Shown here: positions 23,049-35,683 of the stretch, piece after piece
How positions within the stretch are numbered: the stretch's first letter is position 1
Layout of the letters: every line of letters begins with the position of its first letter
NCBI GenBank assembly: GCA_025345505.1
Contig: JANVCC010000018.1
Location: forward strand, 8,016,574 to 8,080,573
Source: Todiramphus chloris collaris
Lineage: Eukaryota; Chordata; Aves; Coraciiformes; Alcedinidae
Length of the DNA: 64,000 nucleotides
Direction of reading: 5' to 3'
Translations under genes and position numbers: made by a program
Notes under the pieces: generated by a model
The model's input: the letters and a program-made list of their open reading frames with translations, nothing else
What the model was told of the DNA's origin: nothing
Database searches by the model: none

Positions 23049-23873
23049 GAGGTTTAGCAAGGAGGAGTGCCAGGTCACAACAACCCCTGGCAATACTACA
23101 GGCTTGGGGCTGAGTGGTTGGATAGCTGCCTGATGGTAAAGGACCTGGGGGTTTTGTTTGACACCCAGCTGAACATGAGCCAGCAGTGTACCCAGGTGGC
23201 CAAGAAGGCCACCAGCATCCTGGCTTGTATTAGAAATAATGTGTCCAGCAGGAGAAGGGAAGTGATCCTGCCCCTCTACTTGGCACTGGTGAGGCCACAC
23301 CTTGAGTACTGTGTTCAGTTCTGGACCCTTCACCACAAGAAAGACATTGAGTTGCTGGTGCAAGTTCAGAGAAGGGCAGCCAAGCTGGTGAAGGTCTGGA
23401 GAACAAGCCCTATGAGAAGAGCAAGTCCTGTGACAGGAGACTAAGGGAAGTGGGATTGTTTAGTTTGGAGAAGAGGAGGCTGAGGAGAGACCTTATTGCT
23501 TTCTACAACTACCTGAAAGGAGGTTGTAGTGAGGTGTGTGTGGCCTCTTCTCTCAAGTAAATGACAGGGCAAGAGCAAAGGACCTGAAGTTGCACCAGGG
23601 GAGGTTTAGATGAGATATTACAAAAATGTTCTCTACTGAAGGAGTAGTCAGGTGATGGAATGGGCTGCCCAGGAAAGTGGTGGAGTCACCATCCCTGGAG
23701 GTATCCAAAAAATGTTTAGATGAGGCATTGCAGGATGTGCTCTAGTGGGATGGTGAGGTGTTTTTGTGTGTTTTTCTTGTTTGCGTGGTTTGTTTTGTTT
23801 TGGGGTTTTTTTGACAGTTGGACGTGGTAGTCTTAGAGGTCTTTTCCAACCATGACAATTCTGTGATTCTGCA
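23049..23873 (+). mobile_element. CR1 LINE, about 825 bp, RT C-terminus to 3' end
   Basis: A 5'-truncated CR1. An open stretch at 23067-23444 (125 codons) keeps the C-terminal reverse-transcriptase pattern: [20 protein letters not shown], then [20 protein letters not shown], then QRRAAKLVK. The catalytic domain itself is absent. The 3' UTR follows, ending 'aggtcttttccaaccatgac' and ATTCTGTGATTCTG. About 12 bp normally found after 'gccaggtc' near 23075 are missing. A T/G-rich insertion of about 50 bp at 23760-23809 splits the region before 'gacagttgga'. The open frame is a relic, not a host gene. Confidence 0.95.
23760..23809. repeat. T/G-rich insertion inside CR1
   Basis: A run of T, TG and TTTG units that is absent from other CR1 copies at the same point. 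It is flanked by CR1 sequence on both sides ('tagtgggatggtgagg' before, 'gacagttgga' after). Confidence 0.75.
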
Positions 23874-24730
23874 ATACCTTGCATAAAGTAGTTTTGAAGC
23901 TCAAAGGCAGTGGGAAATGGTTTTTTCTTTTTTTTCTTTTTTTTTTTTTTTTTTTTCAACTGTAACAAATGTAGGCTGAAAAAATTAAATAATTTGATGG
24001 AATACATAGTGAATGGCAATTGTGGCAACTGAATTCTGTTCCATAATAATGTTCTTCTCTGAAAAAACTAGGATGCCTGCTTCTTGCTGTATCTTGTGGT
24101 CAGCCTTGCATGCTGTGGACAAACCTGTATACACAAACCTCTACCAACACAAGAAACTGGTTACATGGCTGTTCATCTGTGGGATTTGCATAAATCACTT
24201 ATAATGATAATTTCAAAGGAAGTATAAAAAAAAGCATCCATTCCTTTTACAAATGGAGATGTCCTTGTCTTGAAAGCCATAAGATTTTCATGCTTTCATT
24301 TATTCAACCTCTGGTTTGCTTAAGACACATCTTTCCCCTTTTGCATTTGCGTTTCTTCCCATATGAAGTGGTGTACATGTTCTTATCTTACTGAGCTATT
24401 ACAAAAGGAATGCAGATGCTGTTTAATAAGATACAGGTGCAGTGGTTATAATACAGTAATTTTCTGTAATAAAAAATTAATATATATAAATAGTTAAATG
24501 CATAAAAATGTTCTGTATTTTGTAATACTAATATATCATAATTTTTTTTTTAGGAAAAAAAAAAAAAGAAGAAAATATCAAAGCCCTTGCCCAGTAAAAG
24601 AGGAAAAATACTCCTCCACCTCAGTATAAATCAAATAATAACAATTTTGTAAGACATGTTCATCTTTAATCTCTTTCAGGAGCTTCTGCTAGACTGCAGA
24701 AGTCAGACTATTGTTTTCCTCCCCCCTCTT

Positions 24731-24757
24731 CCCCCCCCCCCCCCCCCCCCCCCCCCC
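24731..24757 (+). repeat. C27 homopolymer
   Basis: Twenty-seven consecutive C, preceded by shorter C runs at 24721-24726. The minus strand is a G-run able to form G-quadruplexes. Its length in the assembly may be unreliable. Confidence 0.92.
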
Positions 24758-26381
24758 ATTTAAAAATCTTTTGTCTTCATCATAATCAACACAATATATG
24801 TGCAATCATGAAAAATAGCCTGCAGCTCTGCTGGATGAAGCATATCAGCTTGTTCTCCAATTTTAGAAAATTCTATTTTATGGCTATAACAATTGCAATG
24901 AAGAAGCAGAGTTGCAAAGAGAAGCTGTCTGAAAAACATGCATAGCTCTATCTTGACAAAAAGACTAAATGATGACAAAACATGGTCCTTATCAAATCAT
25001 CAAAAGGAAAAAAATGTAATAAAAAGGTATGATTCACCAGGGAAGCACTCAGATTATTTTGTTATGTATGTTGTTTGAGAAAGTAAATTGACAAGTGGAA
25101 AAAGAAAAATAATCTCTAATATACAAGAAACTCAAGGTGATCCTTGTCCCTGAAAAACCAAAACATAAATAAATATAACAACAAAGTCTTGACCTTTCAT
25201 CCCCTTATTGCAATTTTCTGACTTGTAAATCTCCTGCTCTGGTGTCATTTTGTGAGATTTTGGATTAATGATGCAGAGAAATATTTGCCTTGATAATAAA
25301 AGGTTTTCAGATTCTCTGCCTCTATTTTCAATGCCTCATTATCCTTATTTATAGTATGTAAAGGCTGTAACTTGACAAGACTCAGTAACGCTTTACATTA
25401 TACATGTCTGGAGACAAAGCATCTTGCTTGTCCTCTACACATGTTTAGTACTGTCAAATTATTAAAGCTCTCCCAACGGTATCCCTCCTTGCCAGATTTG
25501 AGACCTTATTAAGATTTACAGGAGGAGTTTGAGATTGGTGAACAGCAGTAGAAGCATATTTCCCAACTGAATTTGCACTAGACAGCTAGCTCCCAGTCTT
25601 AGAAGTTAGTCTTATTTTGCTGAAATTGCTGTTTCTTAGAGCTCATAAATAATGATAAATAACAGTGACAAAAAAAAATGAGCTGAAAATAACAAGAAAA
25701 ACTAGAGGATAATCTAGAAAGGAATCAAACTGAGAAGTGCACTGGCCTGATTCAAACTTCACTGAAGTCAAAAGGATGAGTAGGTTGAGTTCAACAAGCT
25801 CTGCACCCAGCTATAGGAGCAGAACGTGTGCGAGAGGCTTTGAAGCCCACTGACTGTGTGGAACTCATGCTGAAAAATATTTCAGTCTTCACTTCCATTC
25901 CTTATTCCCTCCTGCCATGTGGATCTCATAAAGAGCCACATACCCCCTGCAAATGTAGAGTCTCTTCCAGAAAGTTACTTATACAGAACTCAAGATACAG
26001 TAGGAAAAGTCATCCAAATAATAGTAGAAAAAGATGCTGGGGAGGGACCCAACAGTCACCCCCCTGAGACACTACATAATTCTTCCTTGATATCTTGAAA
26101 GAAACAAAAAATTAAGTGTGAAAGCAACTATGATTATTCATAGAAATCATAGTGGGAAGTAATTCGATAGGACAGTGATGGAACTGTCAGACCTGGGAGA
26201 AGATGCAACTCTCCATCCTGAAAGGGGTGGGACAGAGTATTATTTATAGCTAAGGTCACATATTTGAGATTTGATATCCATGGTAAAAGGGGATGTAACT
26301 ATTGACTGTCAGCATATGAGATCATGGACAGAAAGAATTGGAAATGAATCCTAGCAAGTGCAGCAATGTGTATTTCTCTAT

Positions 26382-26404
26382 GTGTGTGTGCGTGTGTGCG
26401 CGCG
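26382..26404. repeat. (TG)n with CG steps
   Basis: Alternating pyrimidine-purine TGTGTG...CGTGTG...CGCGCG, a sequence type able to form Z-DNA. Confidence 0.85.
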
Positions 26405-28063
26405 TTATAATTTGAACTCTAATTCTGTCCTTAATTGTGCTTATACCTTTTTTCACCTTGGTATCTGCATGCATTCATGAAGACCATGAGACACCGAGTC
26501 TTTCTCTCTGATTAGAGTTTTATAAACAGATCAAATGTTTAGAAGCTTATTCTAGATCATATTTCTCCAGATTGCATATACAACTGTCATGTCAAAAAAG
26601 ATGTGTAAATAATGATGTTGAAACAGAAGATGTCTCCTGATTCTTCTGTGCCTACTACAGAAAAGGATGAAGCTGTGGAGAGAAATTTATGGCAGGTAAG
26701 TGTATCATCAGACAGAGAAATTAAACTCTCACTGTGAAATTAAAGAAACACAAAGAAACCGACCATTTTTTTATTTGCTGATTTCAAGATAAACTGGAAG
26801 TTCATTTCACTTTGCTGCAAGATTTTAGTCTGGATTGTTTCACTTTATAGTCAACATGACTGCAACATAATTTCATAATATATTTATTTTAATGGCAAAA
26901 ATTCCCCTCCATCATTCCCAGATACCATGCACCTCTTTAATATCTTGCATTTCCATAAAAAACAAAGTCCTTGAACCTCAGTAGGTGGTGGAGAAAGCCA
27001 TCAGAGCATCAGCTGATTAAAGATCATTGGAAAGCATCTGTTACTCTACTTGCCCCTCTAAGGGCTCAGCCTCGAGCTCTGTCACTTAGGCAGATATTTA
27101 TTTTTTTATGATGTTAAATTAATACTTAGAGGGCCTTACTATCAGTCCCTCTCTTAGCTTCCCCCTCTCCCCAGAACCATGAGGAAATCTGCTGCCCCTT
27201 CACCTTCATTCCCTTTCTTGCAAGTGTCAGCTTTGTCAATCACAGAGAGATGATCCAGCTCATGAAAATGTGTCACAGCAACCAGAGTTTCTGCTCTGAC
27301 CTTCATCTCTGCCCTCTGCTGTGACAAACAAGTTTCATTTGCCACTCAGAGAAATCTGTTTATTTCCAGCAAAATATAACTTCTTGCTTCCTAGGAGGAA
27401 AAAAAAAAAAAAAAAGTCTCTAGCTGAGGAAATGCAATAATTTCCTGAGTGTGCTTCACTTTTTGTTCAGGTCTAGGTACAACTTCTTTATATACCAGAA
27501 AAAAATCAATATGAATCATAAAAATTGGAGCAGGAAATAAATCTTTCAATTAGTTTTCATCTCTTGTTTGCTGGGGGTGGGGGTTTTCATACAGAGAATA
27601 TATAGTGCACAGCTGGTTACAAGCAGTAACAAAGAAATGAATTTTCAAATAAAAAGGTACTATCTTTTCTTTGATCCTTGTACAGGATCTTGTTATTTGC
27701 CATTCATGAGCACTCAAATTATATCTGCATATTTTGTAAATATCCTGCAACTGAAGATTGTTATTACACATGATTACACGTCCAAAATTCCTGCTGAAAT
27801 CTGTATGAGTTAGAGGATAATGGAAGTGGATGGATATTATACAGCATTGTAGGATGAAAATGTCCACATGATTCAATAGCTGAAGGGAATAGTTGTATCC
27901 TAGAAACAGGTATGGGGCCCAGAACAGAGTCTGAATAGACTAGAGGCATTTTAGAACGTACCTGAAGACTTAAACACTTTGAGACAAAACTACCTCTCAT
28001 CTGTCTTTAACCTGGAAGTTTCCCTTGAAGCAATTAGTTCTACTCTGCACATATCCTATGTCT

Positions 28064-28163
28064 GCTTGGGGACATGGATTAGTGGTGACCTGTAAGTGCT
28101 GGGTTAATGGTTCAACTTAGTCTTAAATGTCTCTTCCAACCAGAATGATTCTATGATTCTGTC
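28064..28163 (+). mobile_element. CR1 LINE, last 100 bp
   Basis: Only the end of the CR1 3' UTR: 'gcttggggacatggattagt', 'gctgggttaatggttcaact', 'tctcttccaacc' and two ATTCTATG-like units. Confidence 0.9.
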
Positions 28164-31100
28164 ATCACCTGGAAGCTTTTACACCAGCCTAAGTTGTTGT
28201 AAAACACCTGAAAAAGTCCATTACCTCAATAGGAATAGGAACAGGAACGTGTAGACAGATAAAACAATACTTCCCTTCTTTTTGACCAGTGTCTCTTTCG
28301 TAGTGAGCTCTCAGCCTCCAAAACTGTCCTGTGCCCTATGTTTCTATCTATTCCAATTTTAATAACTTTAGAGCAAAATTCTGTATTCTCCATATGTAAA
28401 ATGTATTTACTAGTCACTCTTGTATACACCTCCATGGAAGACTTACTGAATTACACAGTAAAAACTGAATAGTTCAGATATAACTACCGCATGTGGTGAT
28501 CACATAATCCATTATCACACCATAAAACTAGTTTTTTAATAACAGCATATACCCTTCTTTTGAATTCCCTTGGGTAAAACACATTTTAAAGAAATGTATA
28601 AATATCCACCAAGCACCCACAGACGTCTGTTTCGTTGCTTCTGAATCCTAGTACCTAATCTTGCTTGTATGTCATGTACTATATTACAAGGAAATGAAAT
28701 GCAATTCAGTAAATTATCCACTTCAAGTTGTGGCCATTTCAGTAGATAAAAGAAGGGTCTTTTATCTTATATTTGTTTTAAATCCCACTAGGATGCTGGC
28801 TTTATATTTAGTTTTAGCTTGAGATTTGCTGTGAATCTTCAAGAAGGCTCCTCAAGTAGAGTTATAATGAGCACAGCCATCTCGAACAAAAGTAATCTCT
28901 GACTCTTAGCACAAACACCATTTATTGCACATTCAGTGGCAGCAGCACTGTATCTAATTCCTGGCAGCTGAGACTTTGGTAACTAATAGTAGCAAACCTA
29001 ACATTTTACTCTTGCTTCTAACAATTATCTAATCAGAACACTCCAGAAAAGGGATTATGGTTAAACCAGGAAACAACAACCTGCAGTGTGTGAACAGCTG
29101 GAACCCAACTGAGTCATGCTACAGCACATCACCTTGGAGTTTACACTACTTATCAGAATATTAACACAGAGGATTTCTTTTTAATCTGTTTATTTTAAGT
29201 CTCCAGAATTATTAGTGATTGTTTGATCTACCAGTTAACGCTAGTCAGTGCGAGAGACACTGGGAACATACTGTTCCGTATGGTGCACCACAGCCCTGTG
29301 TCTTTGGCCCTTTACTCAACAGTGCACATAGATCAATATTTTTCTGCTGGAAATTCTTGGTGCCAGGCAGCTGTGCTTAAGTAATTCTACTAGTTCTGGT
29401 CTGATGTTCGAAAGTGAAGAAATCTTCTTTTTAATCTATCCACCCTTTCTTGAAACTGGCCTACTTTAATGGAGATGACCAAACAAAAGATCCATCATGT
29501 AACTTAATACACTCAGATGTGGAAACATTGCATTCTGAATGGATCACATTCCAGAAAAACAAGCCCTAGATAGTCTTTAGCTTCTTGAAATACTTTAATA
29601 AGAAATTGAATATTAATAAAAATGATTGGTATTCAACACCTCTGAGAATCAATCCCTTAATTAAGAAATTACATCCTAATATATAACCACACACACATTT
29701 TCAAGGAGAAAACCAGGCCATATTGACTTTAAAAATATTGCTATTTACTTTCCCATCCATTTGACCTTGAAATTAAAGGTGCTTCCTTTTCTTGGCTCTA
29801 CTCACCTGATATATTCCAGAGCAGCAATATTACTGAAGTCAATAGAACCATTGATATGGGTAAGTGCTACTCAAGATGAGTAAGACTTGCACTGTCAAGC
29901 TCTAAAATTGTTTACTTACCCACAGCCTATGGACAAAAAAAAAAAATAATGTTGTACATGGAAAGGTGAACTAGGTTTGATATGAGAAGTATATATGCTT
30001 CTAATCTACTTGTAGAATAGCTGGCAGGAAGGAGTTTTTGGTGGCTAAATTTCTCTTTGCTGCATTTTAAAGAGATCACAGTTCAGAGTTAAGGGAAAAT
30101 GTTTCTGGGGAAACTATGATATGTTCTCAGAAAACAGTAGCTCACAATTAAATATTCTTGCACAGTTCACACCCATAGTATATTAATAATTAGTACTATA
30201 ACTGTTTAACCCCTAGGAGAGAAAAGTAATTTCCTCTTTTAAACATTAGCTGACTCTATCCTAAACCAGATATTTCTGACTAAGCCTAAACAAAAGGATT
30301 ATATTGTATACATTAAACAAGGCATATTTAAACATATATCTGATTCTTCACCAGGAGCACTGCTGCAAGTGGACTAGAAAATTAAGCTTTTCATATTTGC
30401 TTCCCGGTGGAAGCTATGTAAAACAGAATAATAAATGATTGTCACTTCATTTCAGAACACAAAATTAATCTTAGAAAACAGAAAAGTCATGAACAATATT
30501 GCAGCAGTATTTCATGGTTCACTGGTTATTATCACTTGCCAACATTAAGGTCACAAAAGAACATTTCTCATTTGTTGCCTAGAGTATCTGTGACTATATT
30601 CCTATTGTCAAACCTAACCTTTTGGAGAACCACAGAGGGGAAAAAGGAGAGAGTGAAAAAAAAACTATTTAGAAGTACACTTTCTTTTGCTGCAGTATGT
30701 GTGAAAAATAATTTTAAAAATAAAAGCCTTAAGCTGCTGGAGATAGAGCAGGTCACAAACTTTAAATATAAAAAACATTAAAAAATAAGTTAGCATCAAC
30801 ATGAGGTTGATTGCCTAGAGTCCAAAACCACAAGTGCCCAGTCCATCATTGGTAGCCAAGTCTTCACATAATTCAAAGTTTTGTTAAAATAGACAATGTG
30901 GAGAATAACTTATTCTGGGGAATAACATAGAGCCAATTATTACTTGGTCAGTGATTTGAAAGTATCCATGGCTATTGGTGTACACAAATAATAAGTATCA
31001 TCTGTGCAGTTCATCCAGAACACAAAGTCAAGAAACTCATATAAAAGAAGAGTTGTCTATACATCAGTTGTACAGAATTCTGTCATTCTATGCCTCTTGG

Positions 31101-34100
31101 GTGAGGGACTGAAATAAATTCCTTTTCTCAGTCTTATGCCTAATAGAAAAGTACCCACTTCATTCACTCATAACATTTATCACTAATTGGTCATTTTTGG
31201 GTTTCAGAAGGAGACTTAGCACAGTGAAGAACCTGTAAGAACTATTGCTTTATCCCTACTTGTATTTATTCTGGAAAGACATTTTCAACCTCTGTAAAGG
31301 GTTGTCAAATTAAGACATGTGATTAATGGCAACAGTCTGCCCACAGTGTTGCAAAGCTTAAGAACTACATAAGTTATGTAATGTAATAGACAAGAGGACT
31401 AAGTCTGTGCTAATAAAATGCTATTTCCTCCAGATCATTCACCTGTCAAGAAATAGCCCAAGTCAATATTATTAAACTCTCCTGTCCTTCAAAAAAAAAA
31501 TGTTTTCACCCAGACAACTTATTGAGAACGGTCCTCAGATCATACTAACTCTCAAAATAAACCCACAAATTTTTTGGTAGAGTGCTAGGTAGCACAGGCT
31601 TCTAACATGCCAGAAACTCTTCCAGGTGTTTAACAGTAAGCACAATTGAACTGCAATGTCTGGGAAAGCTCACTAGCACTCTTTCCTTTCTCATGCAGCC
31701 AGAGTCCCCTAGACTTTCAGTAGGCTTATTTACAAGATCTTTCAACAGTTTCATTAATGAAAAACAAATACAAACTAAAAGCAATCCACCCTGTCTCACA
31801 ACAGAAACTAGATCAAAATGAGAGTTAGTGGACAAATAATTCACATTCTGTATATTTAAAAAAAAATGTAACTCTTCCAGTATTAAAAGATCAGATGTGA
31901 GATTGTGATACTGGAACATTAAGCAATTGGTTGACTAAAGTATCTACTTCTCCAGTGATATATAGGTGATTTATGAGCATCACTTCCATTAACATCAGTG
32001 GAAATTGCCTCAGTCAACCCCTCAGTGCATATCAAAGGCAAACTACATCATTCAACTTTGCTACTCAAATATCAACCTGAATAGACCAGTCCACATCTTA
32101 CACTGCAGCTTGAGGAGTAGGGAAAAAAAAAAAAAACAAAAAAAGCATAATATAAACAGATTTCCCACTTTGATTTTTTTTTTTTTTTAATAAGATACAA
32201 TATTCTCCTAAGTCACATCCTGTCTGAGACTCAGTACTGGAGGGGTAAGGGAAAATAAACAATTAGGCTGGTTGCTGTTAGCTGGTTTTTTATTGTGGGG
32301 TCATGAACTCTTTCCCCTTGACTAGCCTCCCTCTAAAATAAAGTGACTGGCTTGGATATAAAAATGTTTGTGTTTTGACAGCTTCCCTGCTCTGCTTTTT
32401 CAACCTGAGCATAATGGGCAAACAATGATGAGTTGGCAAAGTGTTTCCAATTAAGCATATAGGGAGCTTCTTTGCCAGTCTCTAGCGATCTGTCCTGCCT
32501 GGAACCCCCAAGTGTTCTCCTTGAACAGAAATTGATTTTGAAAGCTAATTAATTCTTGCATTAAGCCAAATTTTAGAATATCTTTTTTCAATATATTATT
32601 ACTGATGCAGAGCAAGTATTCAGGAAGGCCATATTATCAGCAATGATAGCTTTTTGCATTTTTCACATTATGGTTTTTATATTGAGGGATCCCCAAGCAC
32701 TTTTTAATTATTAACCTCAGGTGGCAATTGCCACCATCACTGTGATGAAGCACGATGGCTGGATGAACACCAAAGATGCATATCTCACTGTCTTCCACAC
32801 CCTTCATGTTATCTATTTTAAGCAACACTTAGTTTTGGGCAATGCAAATAAATGAATAAATGCATTTATAGTGCATTATAAATAAAAATCCCTTAAGCCC
32901 AAGTGAATGAAGCATTACTTGTAGGATGACATTCTCCTGTAGCCACCTGGAAGTCTTTGCAGCTGAGCAAAAGAAGAATAAACATTTTCCCATATTCAGC
33001 AGAGAAAGCATATAAATTCATACCTCACCTAGAATCTGGTTAGGAAGGCTTTTTCCTAAAGACACCATGAAAATAATTTTTAAAATGATCGATCTTTTAA
33101 ATAAATAAAACAAACGTCAGAGTATCTTCTTTCACTGTCATATTTCATCAGTATCTGTTCATAAGACTGGCTTTGCCATGAACCCTAAACTAAGGATATA
33201 TTTACTGATAGGTCCACTAAGGTTTTCAAGGCTTTCCACAAACTTGGGCTGAGATCTGAGTCACTTCCAGATGCCAGAGAAGGATACAGACAGCATTTTG
33301 AGCAAACCAGGTGAAATACAAGAGGTTTTGTTTAATTTCTGCACAAAATTATTTTTATCAGCATCAACTAGGTTTTGCTTTGCTATTTTGGCTTTCTTTC
33401 ATCGAAAAAAAAATATGTCAATGTCTTTTCTCTCCCAAACTGAAAGGGAAACAAAGACTTTAAGTGTAAAACCACAAAGTTTCACAGACACACAAAAAAA
33501 GATTGAAATTATTTAAAACCATCCACAGTGAGATGATTAACTGATAAATGACCTATTACTCAGAACTCAGTAAGTGCCAAAGAATTCACTGTCAAACATT
33601 TAGAGGCAGTAAGCTCTGGTTTTGGCCGGTATTATACAAGCAATACTCAGGAACTATTTTTCCTTCCCAATTAGATCTAGCCAGAAGGTTGTTCTATTTC
33701 TTTCAATTATAAAATCATTCATATTTTTACAAAGAATTATGTCAATAATGCACATTTTCTAACAAGAAAATATTGATTAAAAGGTTTCTATAAAGAATCC
33801 AAAGAAGAAAACTGAAAAATTGGAGGCAATCACACAAAAGGTTGTCTGAAATGTAACTAAACCAGGTAGATAAGCTCTGGAAAGGTGATAATTATTACTA
33901 TCAGATTTTCCTCCTTTTGTAGGTCATCCCCTACAGGATGCTGAAATTCACATGGACACCAACCCTACTCACTGAATAATTTTATTAAAACATTTATAAA
34001 AAAACTCCCCATAGACCACACAGGATTAATAAATAAGTTTCAAGCATCTAAAAAATCAAAGAGAGACTGTTCGACTGACCAGGAAGCAGGCTTAAAGAAA

Positions 34101-34416
34101 GAAGGGGATTTTGCCCCAGAGATAAGATATTCCTCTTTTCTCCCTTCACATGTTAAGGGAGTTATAATTCAACAAGTTCACATTAAATTATTAATACTGG
34201 CTTGCAGTAACAATAGATAGAGCAGACCAAAAAAAAAAAAAAAAAAGTAAGAAATTAATTACTGGCTCAAAGCATTGTCGCCCACTGTGAATTTATACCT
34301 TCTTAATCTATAACCTGACAACATGTAGAAGCCAAGTGTTCTCCTACAAAATACCCATACATTTACCTATCCCTTGGCACTGCCTTTGCTGAAGTGTCAG
34401 GCTGGGAGTCCCAAGG
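28164..34416. other. Unique AT-rich non-coding DNA
   Basis: About 6.2 kb without a supported gene or interspersed repeat. Homopolymer A or T runs occur at 32122-32134, 32174-32188 and 34230-34246. The segment 32260-32580 is free of repeats and ORFs and has the look of conserved non-coding DNA ('cagcttccctgctctgcttt', 'gaaagctaattaattcttgc'); this is inference only. Confidence 0.5.
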
Positions 34417-34514
34417 TCATAGAATTATAGAATAATTTAGGTTGGAAAAGACCTTCAAGACCATAAAGTTCAACAAGTAACCTAACTCCTGAATAAGTCC
34501 ACTGCTAAACCATG
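34417..34514 (-). mobile_element. CR1 LINE, 3' end, minus strand
   Basis: Reads as the reverse complement of a CR1 end: TCATAGAATTATAGAAT (inverted ATTCTATG units), then 'aggttggaaaagacctt', then 'gtccactgctaaaccatg', the complement of 'catggtttagtggtggac'. Confidence 0.88.
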
Positions 34515-35407
34515 AGAGAGACAGCCTTAGGATCTGCTAAACTGTTAGCAAAACATTTGGAGATTATGCTCTTTTCCAGTGATTTTCATTGATGCAGTCA
34601 ATCAGCTACCATTTGAGCAATGGTGGACACAGCCCATGCCCATGTCTTTCTCTGAGAGAGACACGGGATTGGGGCAGCCTGATCCTATCTGAGGCAGCCC
34701 CTCTGAGAACACAGGCTCTGAGCTGGTGGAATTAGGACCCTGCTCTCCTCTCAGGAAGGTGAGACATGTTTTTGGGTAGGTATAATGCTTTGGACAAGAA
34801 TGCAGTGTCACATTGAAGTTGAAACTGCCTGGCTGGCATGACACAGACATGTGGTATCCACATTGCCTTTGCTATGGTTTTCTATGGTGTTTGGGCTCTA
34901 CAACCTGACCTAGAAATGATGTGCAGGAACATTTTACCAATTTTTTATTGTTTCATCCCATGCTCCTCTTGCCACTCATCCCCTTTTCTGAAACGTTAGC
35001 ACCACCTGAGCAGCAAAAGGAGTGAGCTGGTGGATGAAGTCTGACTTGCAATCAGTGACTATTTCATTCCCTTCATCTAATGCCTGATGAGAGGCCAGGA
35101 ATTTATCAGTGTCCTCCTATTGAATAAACTCATAATCCTGAAGACACTCACTAAAAGGAGACTTGCATGGCATAAGACTGGGACTTCTCTTTTCCTTTGT
35201 CCCACCTGCATCCAGAATTGACTTGCTGTAGTCTAGGTTTTATATATACACATATATATATATATGTATTCTTTTTCCTATATATGTAAACATAATGAAT
35301 AAACAAATATATATCTATACTCATGTATGTGTATATATCCACTTTTGCCCTGAGAAAGTTTTGACAGATAGAAATGGGACAATGGTTCAGTAGATCACTT
35401 CTCCAAT
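34515..35407. other. Unique DNA with an AT-rich microsatellite
   Basis: The stretch 34600-34860 is less AT-rich but not recognised. 35239-35339 is a mix of TATATA, CACATA and TGTATG units. The minus-strand ORFs over them (34602-34850, 35151-35342) are not supported as genes. Confidence 0.55.
35239..35339. repeat. AT/CA-rich degenerate microsatellite
   Basis: TA, CA and TG dinucleotides with interruptions over about 100 bp; self-complementary TATATA stretches occur on both sides of a T-rich spacer. Confidence 0.8.
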
Positions 35408-35683
35408 AGAATCATAGAATGTTGAGGGTTGGAAGGGACTTCTGGAGATTGTCGAGTCCAAACCCCTGCCAGAGCAGGACCACTTGGAGCAGATTCACAG
35501 GAATGTGTCCAGGTTGGTTTTGTCTCTAGAGAAGGAGGTTCCACAACCTCTCTGGGCAGCCTGATCCAGTGTTTCATCACCCTCACAGTAAAGAAGTTTT
35601 TCCTCACGTGTTGAGAAGGAACTTCCTGTGTTCCACTTTGCATCCATTGCCCTTTGTCCTGTAACAGGGCTCCACTGAAAATG
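35408..35683 (-). mobile_element. CR1 LINE, 3' end, minus strand
   Basis: A 276-bp CR1 end in reverse: AGAATCATAGAATG, 'gggttggaagggacttctgg', 'cagagcaggaccactt', 'ggttccacaacctctctggg', 'cacagtaaagaagtttttcc', 'cctttgtcctgtaacagggc'. It is better preserved than most copies in the window. ORFs on both strands here are repeat artefacts. Confidence 0.95.

Larger units (their letters stand above)
23874..28063. other. Unique AT-rich non-coding DNA
   Basis: No gene or interspersed repeat recognised. Simple repeats: T-rich 23928-23957, C27 at 24731-24757, a TG/CG run at 26382-26404 and an A17 near 27399-27415. ORFs such as 27550-27876 minus (108 codons) and 27568-27813 plus overlap each other on opposite strands and have no domain. 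Confidence 0.55.

Noticed and set aside
23067..23444. 125-codon ORF resembling a reverse-transcriptase C-terminus
   Set aside because: It is the decayed end of CR1 ORF2 without catalytic domain or start; annotated as part of the mobile element, not as a gene.
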